Shown in pieces: positions 35,437 to 43,956 of a stretch of DNA of 64,000 nt. Every line of letters starts with the position of its first letter. Position 1 is the stretch's first letter. This DNA is from Phycisphaerales bacterium (GTDB lineage Bacteria > Planctomycetota > Phycisphaerae > Phycisphaerales > UBA1924). The notes beneath the pieces are model-generated. The model was not told the origin of the DNA. It was given only the letters and a program-made list of their open reading frames with translations, and did no database searches. Location of the stretch: contig JALUWX010000029.1 of assembly GCA_027019265.1 (NCBI GenBank), positions 1-64,000 on the forward strand. Direction: 5' to 3'. Position numbers and translations under genes: made by a program.

Positions 35437-36140
35437 CCACCCTCCCGATCAGCGAGACCTTTGTCTCCATCCAGGGAGAGGGCAAGCTCACGGGCACCCC
35501 GAGCTGGTTCTGCCGACTCTCCGGGTGCAACCTCCGCTGCACCTGGTGCGACACCCCGTATGCGAGCTGGAACCCCGAGAAAGCAAACCGATCCATCGAC
35601 GAGCTCGTCACCGAAGCGCTCGCGCACCCCGCGCGTCATGCCGTGCTGACCGGAGGCGAGCCCATGATGTTCAAAGGGCTCATCCCCCTGAGCCAAGCGC
35701 TCGCGCACGAAGGGTTCCACATCACGATCGAGACGGCCGGGACCCTCACCCTCCCCGGGCTCGTGTGCCACCTGATGTCGATCTCCCCCAAACTCGCGAA
35801 CTCCACCCCCGTCGATGACCCGCGCGATCCCGGCGGCGCATGGGCGAAGCGCCACGAAGCGCGGAGACTCGACTACGAAGCGCTCAACGAGTGCATCGCG
35901 AGCGCCCCCGATCGTCAGCTCAAGTTCGTTGTGTCCACCCCAAGCGACCTCGACGAGATCGACGGCGTGCTCACCAACCTCCGGGGGTACGCGCCGAGCG
36001 ACGTCATGCTCATGCCCGAAGGGGTCACCCTCCCCGAACCCTCGCGCGTCGATTGGATCGTCGAAACCTGCATGAAGCGCGGCTGGACCTACTGCCCGCG
36101 CCTCCACATCGCGCTCTTCGGCGACACCCGCGGCACCTAA
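35433..36140 (+). CDS. queE: 7-carboxy-7-deazaguanine synthase (QueE), radical SAM
   Basis: This is a 235-residue radical SAM enzyme acting one step before QueC on the QueD product. The iron-sulfur motif is C32-N-L-R-C36-T-W-C39, followed by D-T-P-Y. V-S-I-Q-G-E-G near the N-terminus is the family hallmark and L-T-G-G-E-P marks the SAM site. GTG 35433 overlaps the queC stop as GTGA. Together with queD and queC, all steps from a pterin to preQ0 except GTP cyclohydrolase are in the window. Confidence 0.95.
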   Translation: MTTLPISETFVSIQGEGKLTGTPSWFCRLSGCNLRCTWCDTPYASWNPEKANRSIDELVTEALAHPARHAVLTGGEPMMFKGLIPLSQALAHEGFHITIETAGTLTLPGLVCHLMSISPKLANSTPVDDPRDPGGAWAKRHEARRLDYEALNECIASAPDRQLKFVVSTPSDLDEIDGVLTNLRGYAPSDVMLMPEGVTLPEPSRVDWIVETCMKRGWTYCPRLHIALFGDTRGT

Positions 36141-36156
36141 CGCCCCCCCGTCCTCA

Positions 36157-36516
36157 TCAGTCGCGCCATTTCTTGATCACCACCCCGTCCTCATCGAACT
36201 TCACGTGCACGCTCTGCTCGATCTGTTTCTTCGATGCGCCGTTGAAGATCAGGAACACCCGACCCGCGCCCGCATCCGTCCGGGTCCAGTGCCAGGACCA
36301 GGTCTCGCACCCGTCGTCGTGCACTTCCTTCGAGCTGGGCTCGCTCAGCGCGTGGAGCACGTCCTCCTTCGTCGATCGACGCTCGTCCACGCTCGCGATC
36401 GCCGAGGGTTGCACGTACGCGCCGTCGATCCGGGTCGCGCTCGCGCTCGAAACGAGGCACCCCCCCATCGGGAGGATCGTGAGCAAAGAAGCGAGAATCA
36501 GCGCGGCGCGTGTCAT
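36157..36516 (-). CDS. Small lipoprotein, SmpA/BamE-like
   Basis: This 119-residue protein has a lipobox ending P-M-G-G-C20 after a hydrophobic signal. The mature part (about 45-119) has S-T-K-E-D-V-L-H-A-L and a strand pair ending V-K-F-D-E-D-G-V-V, the helix-hairpin/beta pattern of SmpA/OmlA (BamE-like) domains. GAGGGG precedes the ATG. An outer-membrane assembly role is suggested only by fold resemblance. Confidence 0.65.
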   Translation of the reverse strand: MTRAALILASLLTILPMGGCLVSSASATRIDGAYVQPSAIASVDERRSTKEDVLHALSEPSSKEVHDDGCETWSWHWTRTDAGAGRVFLIFNGASKKQIEQSVHVKFDEDGVVIKKWRD

Positions 36517-36606
36517 GGGTGTTCCCCTCGGGGGTTGGTGGTTTCCATCGGTATTCGGATCCAGACCGCACAAGTTGCACACCCCTGACACGATCCACGA
36601 GCGACC

Positions 36607-36612
36607 TACACT
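36607..36612 (+). promoter_or_regulatory. Leaderless -10 box TACACT (AhpD-like gene)
   Basis: TACACT lies five bases before the ATG at 36618, with no Shine-Dalgarno. Confidence 0.6.
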
Positions 36613-36617
36613 CGCGC

Positions 36618-36977
36618 ATGAGCGACACCCCATCCCGATACGACGAGTTCCAGCGCTTCCGATCCGAGCTCAACGACAAGATCCTCGCGCGAGGGACCAC
36701 GACCACGAAACGCTTCTTCACCCTCGACACCAACGCCTACAAAGCGGGCGCGATCGACGAGAAGACCAAGGAACTCCTCGGACTGAGCGCCTCCATGGTC
36801 CTGCGCTGCGATGACTGCATCGCGTATCACGTGGATCAAGCCGTCAACGCCGGCGCGACCGACGAGGAGCTCTTCGAGACATTCGACATCGCGCTCATCG
36901 TGGGTGGGTCGATCGTGATCCCCCATCTCCGGAGAGCCGTGTCCTTCCTCGAGGAGTGCCGAGCACGGAATCCCTGA
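36618..36977 (+). CDS. AhpD/carboxymuconolactone decarboxylase-family protein
   Basis: This 119-residue all-helical protein has the peroxidatic motif C64-D-D-C67-x-x-x-H71 typical of AhpD-like alkylhydroperoxidases. It probably reduces peroxides or acts as a small thiol oxidoreductase; the reductant is unknown. A start at 36618 is set by the TACACT box. Confidence 0.85.
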   Translation: MSDTPSRYDEFQRFRSELNDKILARGTTTTKRFFTLDTNAYKAGAIDEKTKELLGLSASMVLRCDDCIAYHVDQAVNAGATDEELFETFDIALIVGGSIVIPHLRRAVSFLEECRARNP

Positions 36978-37019
36978 TCCAAACCCCCGATTCCAGCCCC
37001 GAATCACCGATTCCCCCCT

Positions 37020-37047
37020 TTGGGAATCGCCCGGATTCTGATACGAT
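37020..37047 (+). promoter_or_regulatory. Candidate -35/-10 promoter of the FG-GAP dockerin gene
   Basis: TTGGGA (37020-37025) and TACGAT (37042-37047) are separated by 16 bases. The same TACGAT sits ahead of the other dockerin gene at 22843. Unlike leaderless cases, a GGAGAGAG ribosome site precedes the ATG at 37083. Confidence 0.5.
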
Positions 37048-37082
37048 CGATCTCCACACACCATCCGACCCGGAGAGAGATC

Positions 37083-38513
37083 ATGCACAACCAGACCACG
37101 CTCAACGCCGCCCTCCTCACCCTCCTCGTCGGTTCAGCGTCGGCCGCCGAACCCACCCAGCGCATCGAGATCTCCCCCGACGGGCACACCCGCGCCCAGC
37201 TCCCCCTGAGCGACCAAGCCCCCCAGGGCGCTGTCATGGTCGGCGCCCCCTTCGGCGCGACCCCCGACTACACACTCAACGAGCGCCGTCCCATCGGGGG
37301 TCTCGCGATCGCCGACCTCAACGGGGACGGCTACAACGACCTCGCGGCCTGCGCGTACACCGCGAACTCCTTCCCCCCCTACGACGACTCGCGCGACTTC
37401 ATCCTCTTCGGGTCCGCAACGGGTCTCGAAGCTACCCCCTCCTGGTTCACGAGCAACGAAACACACACGGCCGACATCCAGATCGGGGACATCAACCTCG
37501 ACTCCTTCCCCGACCTCGTCACCGTCCACGGCGGGGGTCTCCGGAGCGACTCCGTCCGGGTCTACTTCGGTTCCGCTTCGGGCCCCTCGAACAGCGCCGG
37601 GTGGACCTCCTCCACGAACCCCTCTGTCTGGGGAACCGACGGGCTCCTCGTCGATACAGACAACGACGGCGACCTCGATGTCGTCACCACCAACCAGGGC
37701 TCCTCATCACCCAACCACCTGCGCCCCAACTTCATCTTCACGAACAACGCGGGGACCCTCGAGACGGACCCCTCGTGGGAAACGAGTGTGTGGGAGATCT
37801 CCAACGGGGTCGCCGCGCGTGACATCACGGGGGACGGGTACCCCGAGATCGCGTTCGCGAAGTGGGTGAACTTTGCCTCGGGGGTCCACTTCAACACCAC
37901 GGGCACACCCGACACGGTCCCGTTCATGCAGGTCAGCAACACCAACGCCGACAAGGGCGCGGTGTTCATGGATGTCGAGGGTGACGGGAACAGCGAAGTC
38001 GTCTTCGGCGGCGAACCCACCACCGTCTACGCCGCCGTCCACGGATTCCTCGATCCCCTCACCTCGACCATGCCCCCCTTCGATTCGATCAGCGAGGTCG
38101 AATCCGCCGACGTCGATCTCGACGGCGACGACGACCTCCTCGAAGTCCACTTCGCCGACGGACGCGCCCACATCTACCTCAACAACGACGGGGTCCTCGA
38201 CCAGGTCCCCTCCTGGACCTTCGACGCAAGCGAAGTCGGGAACGCGATCGCCGTCGGGGACCTCAACAACGACGGGACCCCGGACCTCGCGATCGGATAC
38301 GCGGGGAACACGTGCATCCGTGTGTTTTATGGGATCCCCCAGTCCTGCGCCGCCGACTATAACGGAGACAACGAAGCGGACTTCTTCGACATCAGCGCGT
38401 TCCTCATGGACCTCGCAAACGAAGCTCCGACGGCCGATATCAACGAGGACAACGCCTGGGACTTCTTTGATATCAGCGCTTTCCTCGCCATCTTCGCCGA
38501 CGGATGCCCATAA
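37083..38513 (+). CDS. Secreted FG-GAP/VCBS-repeat protein with GC-type dockerin
   Basis: This 476-residue exported protein has a signal peptide (A-A-L-L-T-L-L-V-G-S-A-S-A). The body contains integrin-like calcium repeats of the form D-L-N-G-D-G-Y-N-D-L, D-I-N-L-D-S-F-P-D-L, D-N-D-G-D-L-D-V and D-L-N-N-D-G-T-P-D-L, predicting a calcium-bound propeller. The last 60 residues have two D-F-F-D-I-S-A-F-L segments and end D-G-C-P, the GC-type dockerin. It probably is a surface protein; no enzymatic motif. Confidence 0.85.
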   Translation: MHNQTTLNAALLTLLVGSASAAEPTQRIEISPDGHTRAQLPLSDQAPQGAVMVGAPFGATPDYTLNERRPIGGLAIADLNGDGYNDLAACAYTANSFPPYDDSRDFILFGSATGLEATPSWFTSNETHTADIQIGDINLDSFPDLVTVHGGGLRSDSVRVYFGSASGPSNSAGWTSSTNPSVWGTDGLLVDTDNDGDLDVVTTNQGSSSPNHLRPNFIFTNNAGTLETDPSWETSVWEISNGVAARDITGDGYPEIAFAKWVNFASGVHFNTTGTPDTVPFMQVSNTNADKGAVFMDVEGDGNSEVVFGGEPTTVYAAVHGFLDPLTSTMPPFDSISEVESADVDLDGDDDLLEVHFADGRAHIYLNNDGVLDQVPSWTFDASEVGNAIAVGDLNNDGTPDLAIGYAGNTCIRVFYGIPQSCAADYNGDNEADFFDISAFLMDLANEAPTADINEDNAWDFFDISAFLAIFADGCP

Positions 38514-38520
38514 TGGAGTC

Positions 38521-39114
38521 ATGACCACGACCTCGCGCGAACCTGCGCTTGAGCCGATGATCCTGCGCGACGGGAGAACCCTCACCCTGCGCCCCATCTG
38601 TATCGACGACGCGGAGCTCTTCCGGGTCTTCATGCTCACCCTCACGAGCGACACCCCCTGGATCGGCTCCAACCCCGACGAGGTCCACGACGTCGATTGG
38701 TACCAGGACCGGATCGAACAGGTCCTCGAACGGACCGGGTCGCGCTGGGAGATCGCCGTCTCCGAAGAACACAACGCGATCGTCGGGGACTGCATGGCGC
38801 TCCCCGGGAACCGCGCCAAGTTCGAGCACGTCGCGATGATCGGGATCGGGATCATCGAGCCCTGGCGCGGCGCCGGGCTCGGACGCATGCTCATGGAGCG
38901 CACCATCGACTGGGCACGAGAATCCGCGCTCATCGACAAGCTCGAGCTCGGGGTCTTCGAGCACAACACCAACGCCCGGAACCTCTACACATCGCTCGGG
39001 TTCCAGATCGAAGGGGTCCGGACCCGCGCCATCCGTCAGCCCGACGGGTCCTACCACGACGACGTCCTTATGGGGCTCTGGGTCGGGGACGACCTTTCCG
39101 ACGAGCCCATCTGA
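38521..39114 (+). CDS. GNAT-family N-acetyltransferase
   Basis: This 197-residue protein has the GNAT acetyl-CoA loop G-I-I-E-P-W-R-G-A-G-L-G-R (about 115-127) and the C-terminal Y-T-S-L-G-F. It resembles RimJ/RimL-type acetyltransferases; the acceptor is unknown. CATAAT lies six bases before the ATG, close to the bacterial -10 consensus, and suggests a leaderless transcript. The short gap after the dockerin gene would otherwise permit read-through. Confidence 0.85.
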   Translation: MTTTSREPALEPMILRDGRTLTLRPICIDDAELFRVFMLTLTSDTPWIGSNPDEVHDVDWYQDRIEQVLERTGSRWEIAVSEEHNAIVGDCMALPGNRAKFEHVAMIGIGIIEPWRGAGLGRMLMERTIDWARESALIDKLELGVFEHNTNARNLYTSLGFQIEGVRTRAIRQPDGSYHDDVLMGLWVGDDLSDEPI

Positions 39115-39136
39115 ACGAAACCCGTGTCATGAATCC

Positions 39137-40621
39137 GTGAAGTTCGAGCCCCCCCGTCCTCCCGGGTCCGTGCGCGATCAATACTTCAACATGGACCACC
39201 TGACCCGCCGCCACTTCATCGTCCGCTCATCCAGTGTCGCGATCGGGTTCGCCTCGCTCAAGGCCTCCCTCGCGCACGGCGCGGTATCGCGCGTCCTCGA
39301 ACAAGCGCCCACCACCACGGGCTTCGGCGCGCTCATCCCCGACCCCGACGGGGTCCTCGATCTCCCCAAGGGCTTCACCTACCGGATCATCGGCGCGATG
39401 GGCGAGACCATGACCGACGGGCTCGTCTGTCCGGGCAAGCACGACGCGATGGCCGCCTTCCCCTACACCAACCCCGACAACTCAACCGACCCCGATCGCT
39501 GCATCCTCGTCCGGAACCACGAGATCGAGGATGCGCACCGAACCCCCGGCCCCTTCGGACCACACAACGAACGGCTCCACCTCGTCGATCGCGCCTCCCT
39601 CTACGACCACGGGCACGGCCGACCCTCGCGCGGTGGATGCACCACCGTCGTCTACAACATGCGCACCAAGGAGGTCGAACGCTCCTGGCTCTCGCTGGCC
39701 GCCACCGAGCGCAACTGCGCCGGAGGGCTCACCCCCTGGGGCTCCTGGATCTCCTGCGAAGAAACCGTGTCCACGAAGTCCGATCGCTTCGAACAGAACC
39801 ACGGGTACGTCTTCGAGGTCCCCGTCACCACCGAGCCCGAACTCGCACAGCCCGTCCCCCTCAAAGCGATGGGGCGCTTCAACCACGAAGCCGTGTGTAT
39901 CAATCCCGAGACCGGGATCGTGTACCTCACGGAAGACCGACACGACTCGCTCCTCTACCGATTCGTCCCACAGACCAAGCCCACCAAGCCGGGAGACCTC
40001 CGCGGACCCGGGAAGCTCCAAGCCCTGCGCGTCCTCGGACAAGACGGGCTCGACACCCGGAACTGGGACGAACAGCGCATCGAAGCGGGGGACCCCCTCG
40101 CGATCTCCTGGATCGACCTCGACGACATCGACTCCCCCAACGATGACCTCCGCACGCGCGGATTCGCGAAGGGCGCCGCCCGCTTCGCGCGAGGCGAAGG
40201 CATGTGGTGGGGCGCAATGGACAACCCCAACGGAAAGAACCAAGGCGCGGCCTACTTCGCCTGCACCAACGGCGGCAAAGAAGGCGCAGGACAGATCTTC
40301 CGCCTCACCCCCGGCGGGCGCGGCGCACCCGACACCCTCGAACTCTTCATCGAGCCCAACGACCGATCCGTCCTCGAAAACGCGGACAACATCACCTTCT
40401 CCCCCTGGGGCGACCTCGTCGTCTGCGAAGACGGCCAATCCCCCCAGCACCTCGTCGGCGTCAAACCCGACGGGTCCCTCTACACCATCGCCAAAAACGC
40501 CTACTCGGGATCCGAGTTCGCCGGCGCGTGCTTCAGCCCCGACGAATCGACCCTCTTCGTCAACATGCAAGGCATGGGCTGGACCCTCGCGATCACCGGC
40601 CCCTGGAACACGCGCGTCTGA
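39137..40621 (+). CDS. PhoX-family alkaline phosphatase (Tat-exported)
   Basis: This 494-residue protein is of the PhoX (DUF839) family of calcium/iron-dependent alkaline phosphatases. A twin-arginine signal, T-R-R-H-F-I followed by a hydrophobic stretch, lies at residues 21-45. The hallmark G-G-L-T-P-W-G-S-W-I-S-C-E-E is near residue 197, and F-N-H-E-A-V and F-A-G-A-C-F-S-P-D provide further ligands. It releases phosphate from organic esters outside the cytoplasm. The GTG at 39137 is tentative; ATG 39191, just before the Tat motif, is an alternative. There is no Pho box evident. Confidence 0.88.
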   Translation: MKFEPPRPPGSVRDQYFNMDHLTRRHFIVRSSSVAIGFASLKASLAHGAVSRVLEQAPTTTGFGALIPDPDGVLDLPKGFTYRIIGAMGETMTDGLVCPGKHDAMAAFPYTNPDNSTDPDRCILVRNHEIEDAHRTPGPFGPHNERLHLVDRASLYDHGHGRPSRGGCTTVVYNMRTKEVERSWLSLAATERNCAGGLTPWGSWISCEETVSTKSDRFEQNHGYVFEVPVTTEPELAQPVPLKAMGRFNHEAVCINPETGIVYLTEDRHDSLLYRFVPQTKPTKPGDLRGPGKLQALRVLGQDGLDTRNWDEQRIEAGDPLAISWIDLDDIDSPNDDLRTRGFAKGAARFARGEGMWWGAMDNPNGKNQGAAYFACTNGGKEGAGQIFRLTPGGRGAPDTLELFIEPNDRSVLENADNITFSPWGDLVVCEDGQSPQHLVGVKPDGSLYTIAKNAYSGSEFAGACFSPDESTLFVNMQGMGWTLAITGPWNTRV

Positions 40622-40682
40622 TCGCTGCCGCCGACGAGGTTTGGCGTTGCTGCATCTACAGAGCGGACTTGAGAGTGATGCG

Positions 40683-41198
40683 TCAGCGTCGCAAGAGTTT
40701 GTCAGGCGTAGAGCGTTTAAGTAGATCTGACATGAGGAATCTAGAGAGCCATGAACTATTTGCCAACTCATACTCGCTTCTTCGTAGCTTCTCGTATTGC
40801 TGGCGAGTCTTGTAAGTCCTTTGGGCAGCTCTGTTTAGTGCCGCCTGTTCGTCCTTGGGGAGTTCGATGCCTTTGCCTGGCATGGCTACACCTGGGGTTT
40901 TGAACTCGATCACGCTCCCCAACTGGACCGTCGAGCTGGGGGCACTGATCGTCCCCTCATCGGCGTTCCAGTCTGAGTGCTGACCAAAAGATGCACCCTC
41001 AGAGGAACTCTGCATGACTTGGACATGAAAATCTTGCTTCATACTACTTACATATACCTGACATGGCTCAATTTGTTCCGTAAAAAGGCCAAATGTCGGG
41101 CTTGTTTGGAATTTGTTGTCTGACTCCACAGAGGCATGCCGAGGGGTGGCAGCAGATGACTTGGACTTTCTGGATCTGATTTTGTTGCCCTTCTTCAT
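40683..41198 (-). CDS. Island protein, unknown function, overlapping the membrane gene
   Basis: This 171-residue protein starts within the 3' end of the upstream minus-strand gene, overlapping it by 131 bases in another frame. GGAG seven bases before the ATG supports this start. Residues 1-17 are rich in Lys/Arg/Ser, the middle is Ser/Gln-rich, and the C-terminal third is a basic helix (Q-Q-Y-E-K-L-R-R-S-E-Y-E-L). No membrane segment or known motif is seen. It lies in AT-rich DNA unlike the host, suggesting transfer. Confidence 0.55.
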   Translation of the reverse strand: MKKGNKIRSRKSKSSAATPRHASVESDNKFQTSPTFGLFTEQIEPCQVYVSSMKQDFHVQVMQSSSEGASFGQHSDWNADEGTISAPSSTVQLGSVIEFKTPGVAMPGKGIELPKDEQAALNRAAQRTYKTRQQYEKLRRSEYELANSSWLSRFLMSDLLKRSTPDKLLRR

Positions 41199-41931
41199 CG
41201 TCCTTCTCCGGAATCACCATGTGAAGCGCTAGAGCAAATGGTAGCCAACTGACGATGAGCATGCAGAATGCGACTAGGAGTGCTTTCTTTGCATTGCTCA
41301 CACGCGAACTGAGCAGGGTGTTGCGTCTTCGCAAATTGATCGTTTCTGTCTCAAGATTTAGGGCCCAGATACCTTCGATCGTCGGCTTCGAGTACCCGAG
41401 CAACTGATCTGTAACTGAGGGTTCGTTCTCTAGTGTATCGGGCAGCACTACTGAATGTGATGGATTGTAATGCATTGGTGTGTATCGCTTGAGCCAAATG
41501 CGTTTAGCCAATTTAAATCGGTGTTTGAACTTTCTGCGTCTGCTCATCACATCAAAAAACTTGCCCAGCGCCAAGATCCTTCGTCGAATACGATCTTCTG
41601 TGCTCATAAGGTAATAAAGTGTCACGACAATCGCAGCGATGCAAAGCGTAAATGTCGTGGCTGATAGCCAAAGAAGTGCATAGCCATTCCAGGACATTTT
41701 GGGTGAGTGACTCGCTGATTCCTTGGCAAGAAGAACAACGCCGCCGATGACGATTGATAATGCGCCTAGTGTAAGTTTTCTGGCCTCAAGTAATCGATTG
41801 CGTTGATTCTTTTCTGTGTCGAAGGCGGACTTTACTAGCTCAAGGACAGTGGTGGCGGACTTCTCATTGTGAACATCGATTTCTGGTTCATATTCAGGTA
41901 CGCCGAAAAGCCATTGCTGAAAGTTGTTCAC
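41068..41931 (-). CDS. Membrane protein of an AT-rich island, effector-like topology
   Basis: This is a 287-residue protein. GTG 41931 is preferred because GGAGG lies eight bases upstream; GTG 41946 is an alternative. An N-terminal helix with E-K-N-Q-R-N-R-L-L-E-A-R-K precedes two membrane helices (about residues 46-64 and 81-107), a basic cytoplasmic domain of about 100 residues, and a third helix (about 224-243) after N-A-K-K-A-L-L-V-A-F. The layout resembles small 2-3 helix membrane effectors (SLATT or Pycsar-effector type) but no family match could be established. Confidence 0.6.
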   Translation of the reverse strand: MNNFQQWLFGVPEYEPEIDVHNEKSATTVLELVKSAFDTEKNQRNRLLEARKLTLGALSIVIGGVVLLAKESASHSPKMSWNGYALLWLSATTFTLCIAAIVVTLYYLMSTEDRIRRRILALGKFFDVMSRRRKFKHRFKLAKRIWLKRYTPMHYNPSHSVVLPDTLENEPSVTDQLLGYSKPTIEGIWALNLETETINLRRRNTLLSSRVSNAKKALLVAFCMLIVSWLPFALALHMVIPEKDDEEGQQNQIQKVQVICCHPSACLCGVRQQIPNKPDIWPFYGTN

Positions 41932-41946
41932 ATCACCGCCCTCCAC

Positions 41947-42271
41947 AAGCTTTGATGGACGTAGTTCAGTGATCGAAATTCTTGATGTTGAATTTGATCA
42001 CTGATTAATCAAAATCGATCCTCCACTATAGCAGTGTGTGTGAGGGAGGTTGGCTCACAGGCTGGGCTGTGAGTTGTTGGGCGGATCGGATAGATTGAGG
42101 CACATACGAAATGGCATGATCTGGCCTCAAGGGCCGCCAGCTCAAACTGTGAGGATTCCGGGATCCGATCCGCGCGGAGATGGACACCGAATCCCCCGAT
42201 CCGCTGGCCATTTCCCCCCCATGTGATAGGTTTCCGGACGTCACAGGAAACCACTCCAAGGGATATCACAC
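41947..42271. other. Non-coding edge of the AT-rich island
   Basis: About 325 bases without a supportable gene. The first half is AT-rich (TGATTAATCA, TATAGC) and belongs to the island, and the second half returns to host composition. Short open frames on the minus strand have no ribosome site or sensible composition. A TGATAGGTTT element (42221-42230) could be the promoter of the PEP-CTERM gene that follows. Confidence 0.5.
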
Positions 42272-42928
42272 ATGCGTACCACCACCCTCACGAGCGCCCT
42301 CGCGCTCACCGCCGCCGTCTCCATCGCGTCCGCCGAACCCGTCATCCTCAACGGGGACATGAACGGCGGGATCGGGATGGCCACCGCGCCCACCGACTGG
42401 ATGGTCGGCCAAGCGACCCCCGACGTCGTCAACGCCTCCGGCCCGTTCAACAACACCGGGACCCCCTGGACCGAGTCCCCCAACGGCGGCACCTTCGCGC
42501 GCATGAACGGGGTCGGGAACTTCCAGTCCGAATCCATCACCCAGAACGTCTCCGGGTTCGAAGTCGGACAGATGTACGAGCTCAGCTTCTACGCAACCAA
42601 CCTCGGATTCCGGGTCAACTCGACCGGGTTCTGGGACGGGTTCGACGGAGTCTTCGAGTTCTACGCCGACGGCCAACTCGTCGCGATCTCCGACGCGCTC
42701 AGCAAACAAGCCAACTCGGCCGACCCGATCGTCTGGACACTCCAGTCCGTGATGTTCGAAGCCAGCGCTTCCGACTTCCTCCTCGAGATCCGCGCCGAAA
42801 CGACCGCCGGGGCGCTCCAGATCGCCTACATGGGGATCGACGGGCTCGACGTCGCGCTCGTCCCGGCCCCCAGCGCCCTCGCGCTCATGGGTCTCATGGG
42901 ACTCAGCGCCACCCGGCGCAAGCGCTGA
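42272..42928 (+). CDS. Secreted PEP-CTERM-type protein with carbohydrate-binding-like fold
   Basis: This 218-residue protein has a signal peptide (A-L-A-L-T-A-A-V-S-I-A-S-A), a jelly-roll-like body (N-G-D-M-N at the start, then Y-E-L-S-F-Y-A-T-N and W-T-L-Q strands, typical of DUF642/CBM-like domains), and a C-terminal V-P-A-P-S-A, hydrophobic helix and R-R-K-R sorting tail. AAGGG precedes the ATG. A strong terminator follows. Confidence 0.85.
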   Translation: MRTTTLTSALALTAAVSIASAEPVILNGDMNGGIGMATAPTDWMVGQATPDVVNASGPFNNTGTPWTESPNGGTFARMNGVGNFQSESITQNVSGFEVGQMYELSFYATNLGFRVNSTGFWDGFDGVFEFYADGQLVAISDALSKQANSADPIVWTLQSVMFEASASDFLLEIRAETTAGALQIAYMGIDGLDVALVPAPSALALMGLMGLSATRRKR

Positions 42929-42958
42929 TCCGAAGCACACAACGCTGACCAAAGAGAG

Positions 42959-42992
42959 CACCCGCGCGGTTCTGGAGCCGCGCGGGTGTTTT
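42959..42992 (+). terminator. Intrinsic terminator after PEP-CTERM gene
   Basis: CACCCGCGCGG pairs perfectly with CCGCGCGGGTG (11 bp), followed by TTTT. Confidence 0.9.
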
Positions 42993-43015
42993 GATGTCGA
43001 GATGAAGAGAATCGA

Positions 43016-43813
43016 TCAGCGCCGACGACGTACGCCCACAAGCCCGCCCAGCCCGAGCAGCACCATCGCGCTCGGCGCGGGCACAGCGCTCCCGATCACA
43101 CCCCCGTTGGGCTGGATATCGAAGTCGATCGCGCCGACCTGCGCGAGCGAGAGCGCGTCGAGGTCCATCTCGAAGATCCGCCCCTGAGTATCGATCCCGT
43201 AGCGATCCCCGCCGTCCTCGAACATCGTGACCAGTTGATTCGCGACATCGAACTGCACCTGCTGCACCGTCGCCGCGCCCAGGTCCACGATGTAGGACCG
43301 ACCCTGACCCGTCACACCAAAGAACCGGTTATCCCCGATGAGCAGAAAGTCCGTGTAGAAATCCGGGACACCCCCGAACTCAACGAACTCCCCGGACCCA
43401 TCCGAAAGATCGTACACCACACCCGAGTTGCTCGAGAACGCCGTCGGCAAGCGCTGGAGCATGAAGAAGACTTCCCCCTCCCCCGCGTCCGCCAGCCCGA
43501 ATATCCCGTGCAGCCCGTCCCCGAGATCGGTGCTCGAGACGACATCGCTCTCCGATCCGTCCGAAAGATCGATCGTGAACAGCCGCTGCGTGTCGTTCAC
43601 CAGGAGCGTATCGCCGCCCTGATACAGCATCGACATCGAGAGCGGCATCGATGAGATGGAACGCACATACGTCGCTTCGAAGGTCTCCCCATCGACCTCG
43701 TAGATCCCGCCGCTGATGTCCGAGACCCAGAAGTCGCTGATCGCCCCGATCGACAGCGCCGACGGGCAAGCCAACGCGCACACGATCGCCGCGGATTTCA
43801 AACAGATATGCAT
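43016..43813 (-). CDS. Secreted PEP-CTERM-type beta-propeller protein A
   Basis: This 265-residue protein has a signal peptide (I-V-C-A-L-A-C-P-S-A-L-S) and a tail of V-P-A-P-S-A, hydrophobic helix and R-R-R-R. The body repeats short four-strand units (D-F-W-V-S-D-I-S-G-G-I-Y-E-V-D and similar), suggesting a propeller. It is paralogous to the next gene upstream (43957-44775): both open with A-D-F-x-x and I/L-Y-x-V-x-G-x-T-x-x-A-T. ATG 43813 is chosen to give the signal peptide. Confidence 0.82.
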   Translation of the reverse strand: MHICLKSAAIVCALACPSALSIGAISDFWVSDISGGIYEVDGETFEATYVRSISSMPLSMSMLYQGGDTLLVNDTQRLFTIDLSDGSESDVVSSTDLGDGLHGIFGLADAGEGEVFFMLQRLPTAFSSNSGVVYDLSDGSGEFVEFGGVPDFYTDFLLIGDNRFFGVTGQGRSYIVDLGAATVQQVQFDVANQLVTMFEDGGDRYGIDTQGRIFEMDLDALSLAQVGAIDFDIQPNGGVIGSAVPAPSAMVLLGLGGLVGVRRRR

Positions 43814-43909
43814 GGGGTTCTCTCTTTCCCGATGTGTCAACCCCCGGGTCTCTCATCCCGGGAAGAAGATTGTACGGGATCGTCACAATCCGAGATCATA
43901 AAAATGAAA

Positions 43910-43931
43910 AACCCCGGGAGAACCCCGGGTT
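43910..43931 (-). terminator. Intrinsic terminator of propeller gene B
   Basis: AACCC(C)GGG pairs with CCCGGGTT with one bulge. On the minus strand it is followed by TTTTTCATTTTTATG, a T-rich tail. It separates the two propeller genes. Confidence 0.7.
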
Positions 43932-43956
43932 GTGAACGAGTATCGGAACTGATCGA

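Noticed and set aside
42009-42269. An 86-codon minus-strand frame between the island and the PEP-CTERM gene
   Set aside because: No ribosome site, no -10 box near the start, mixed composition and no recognisable features.
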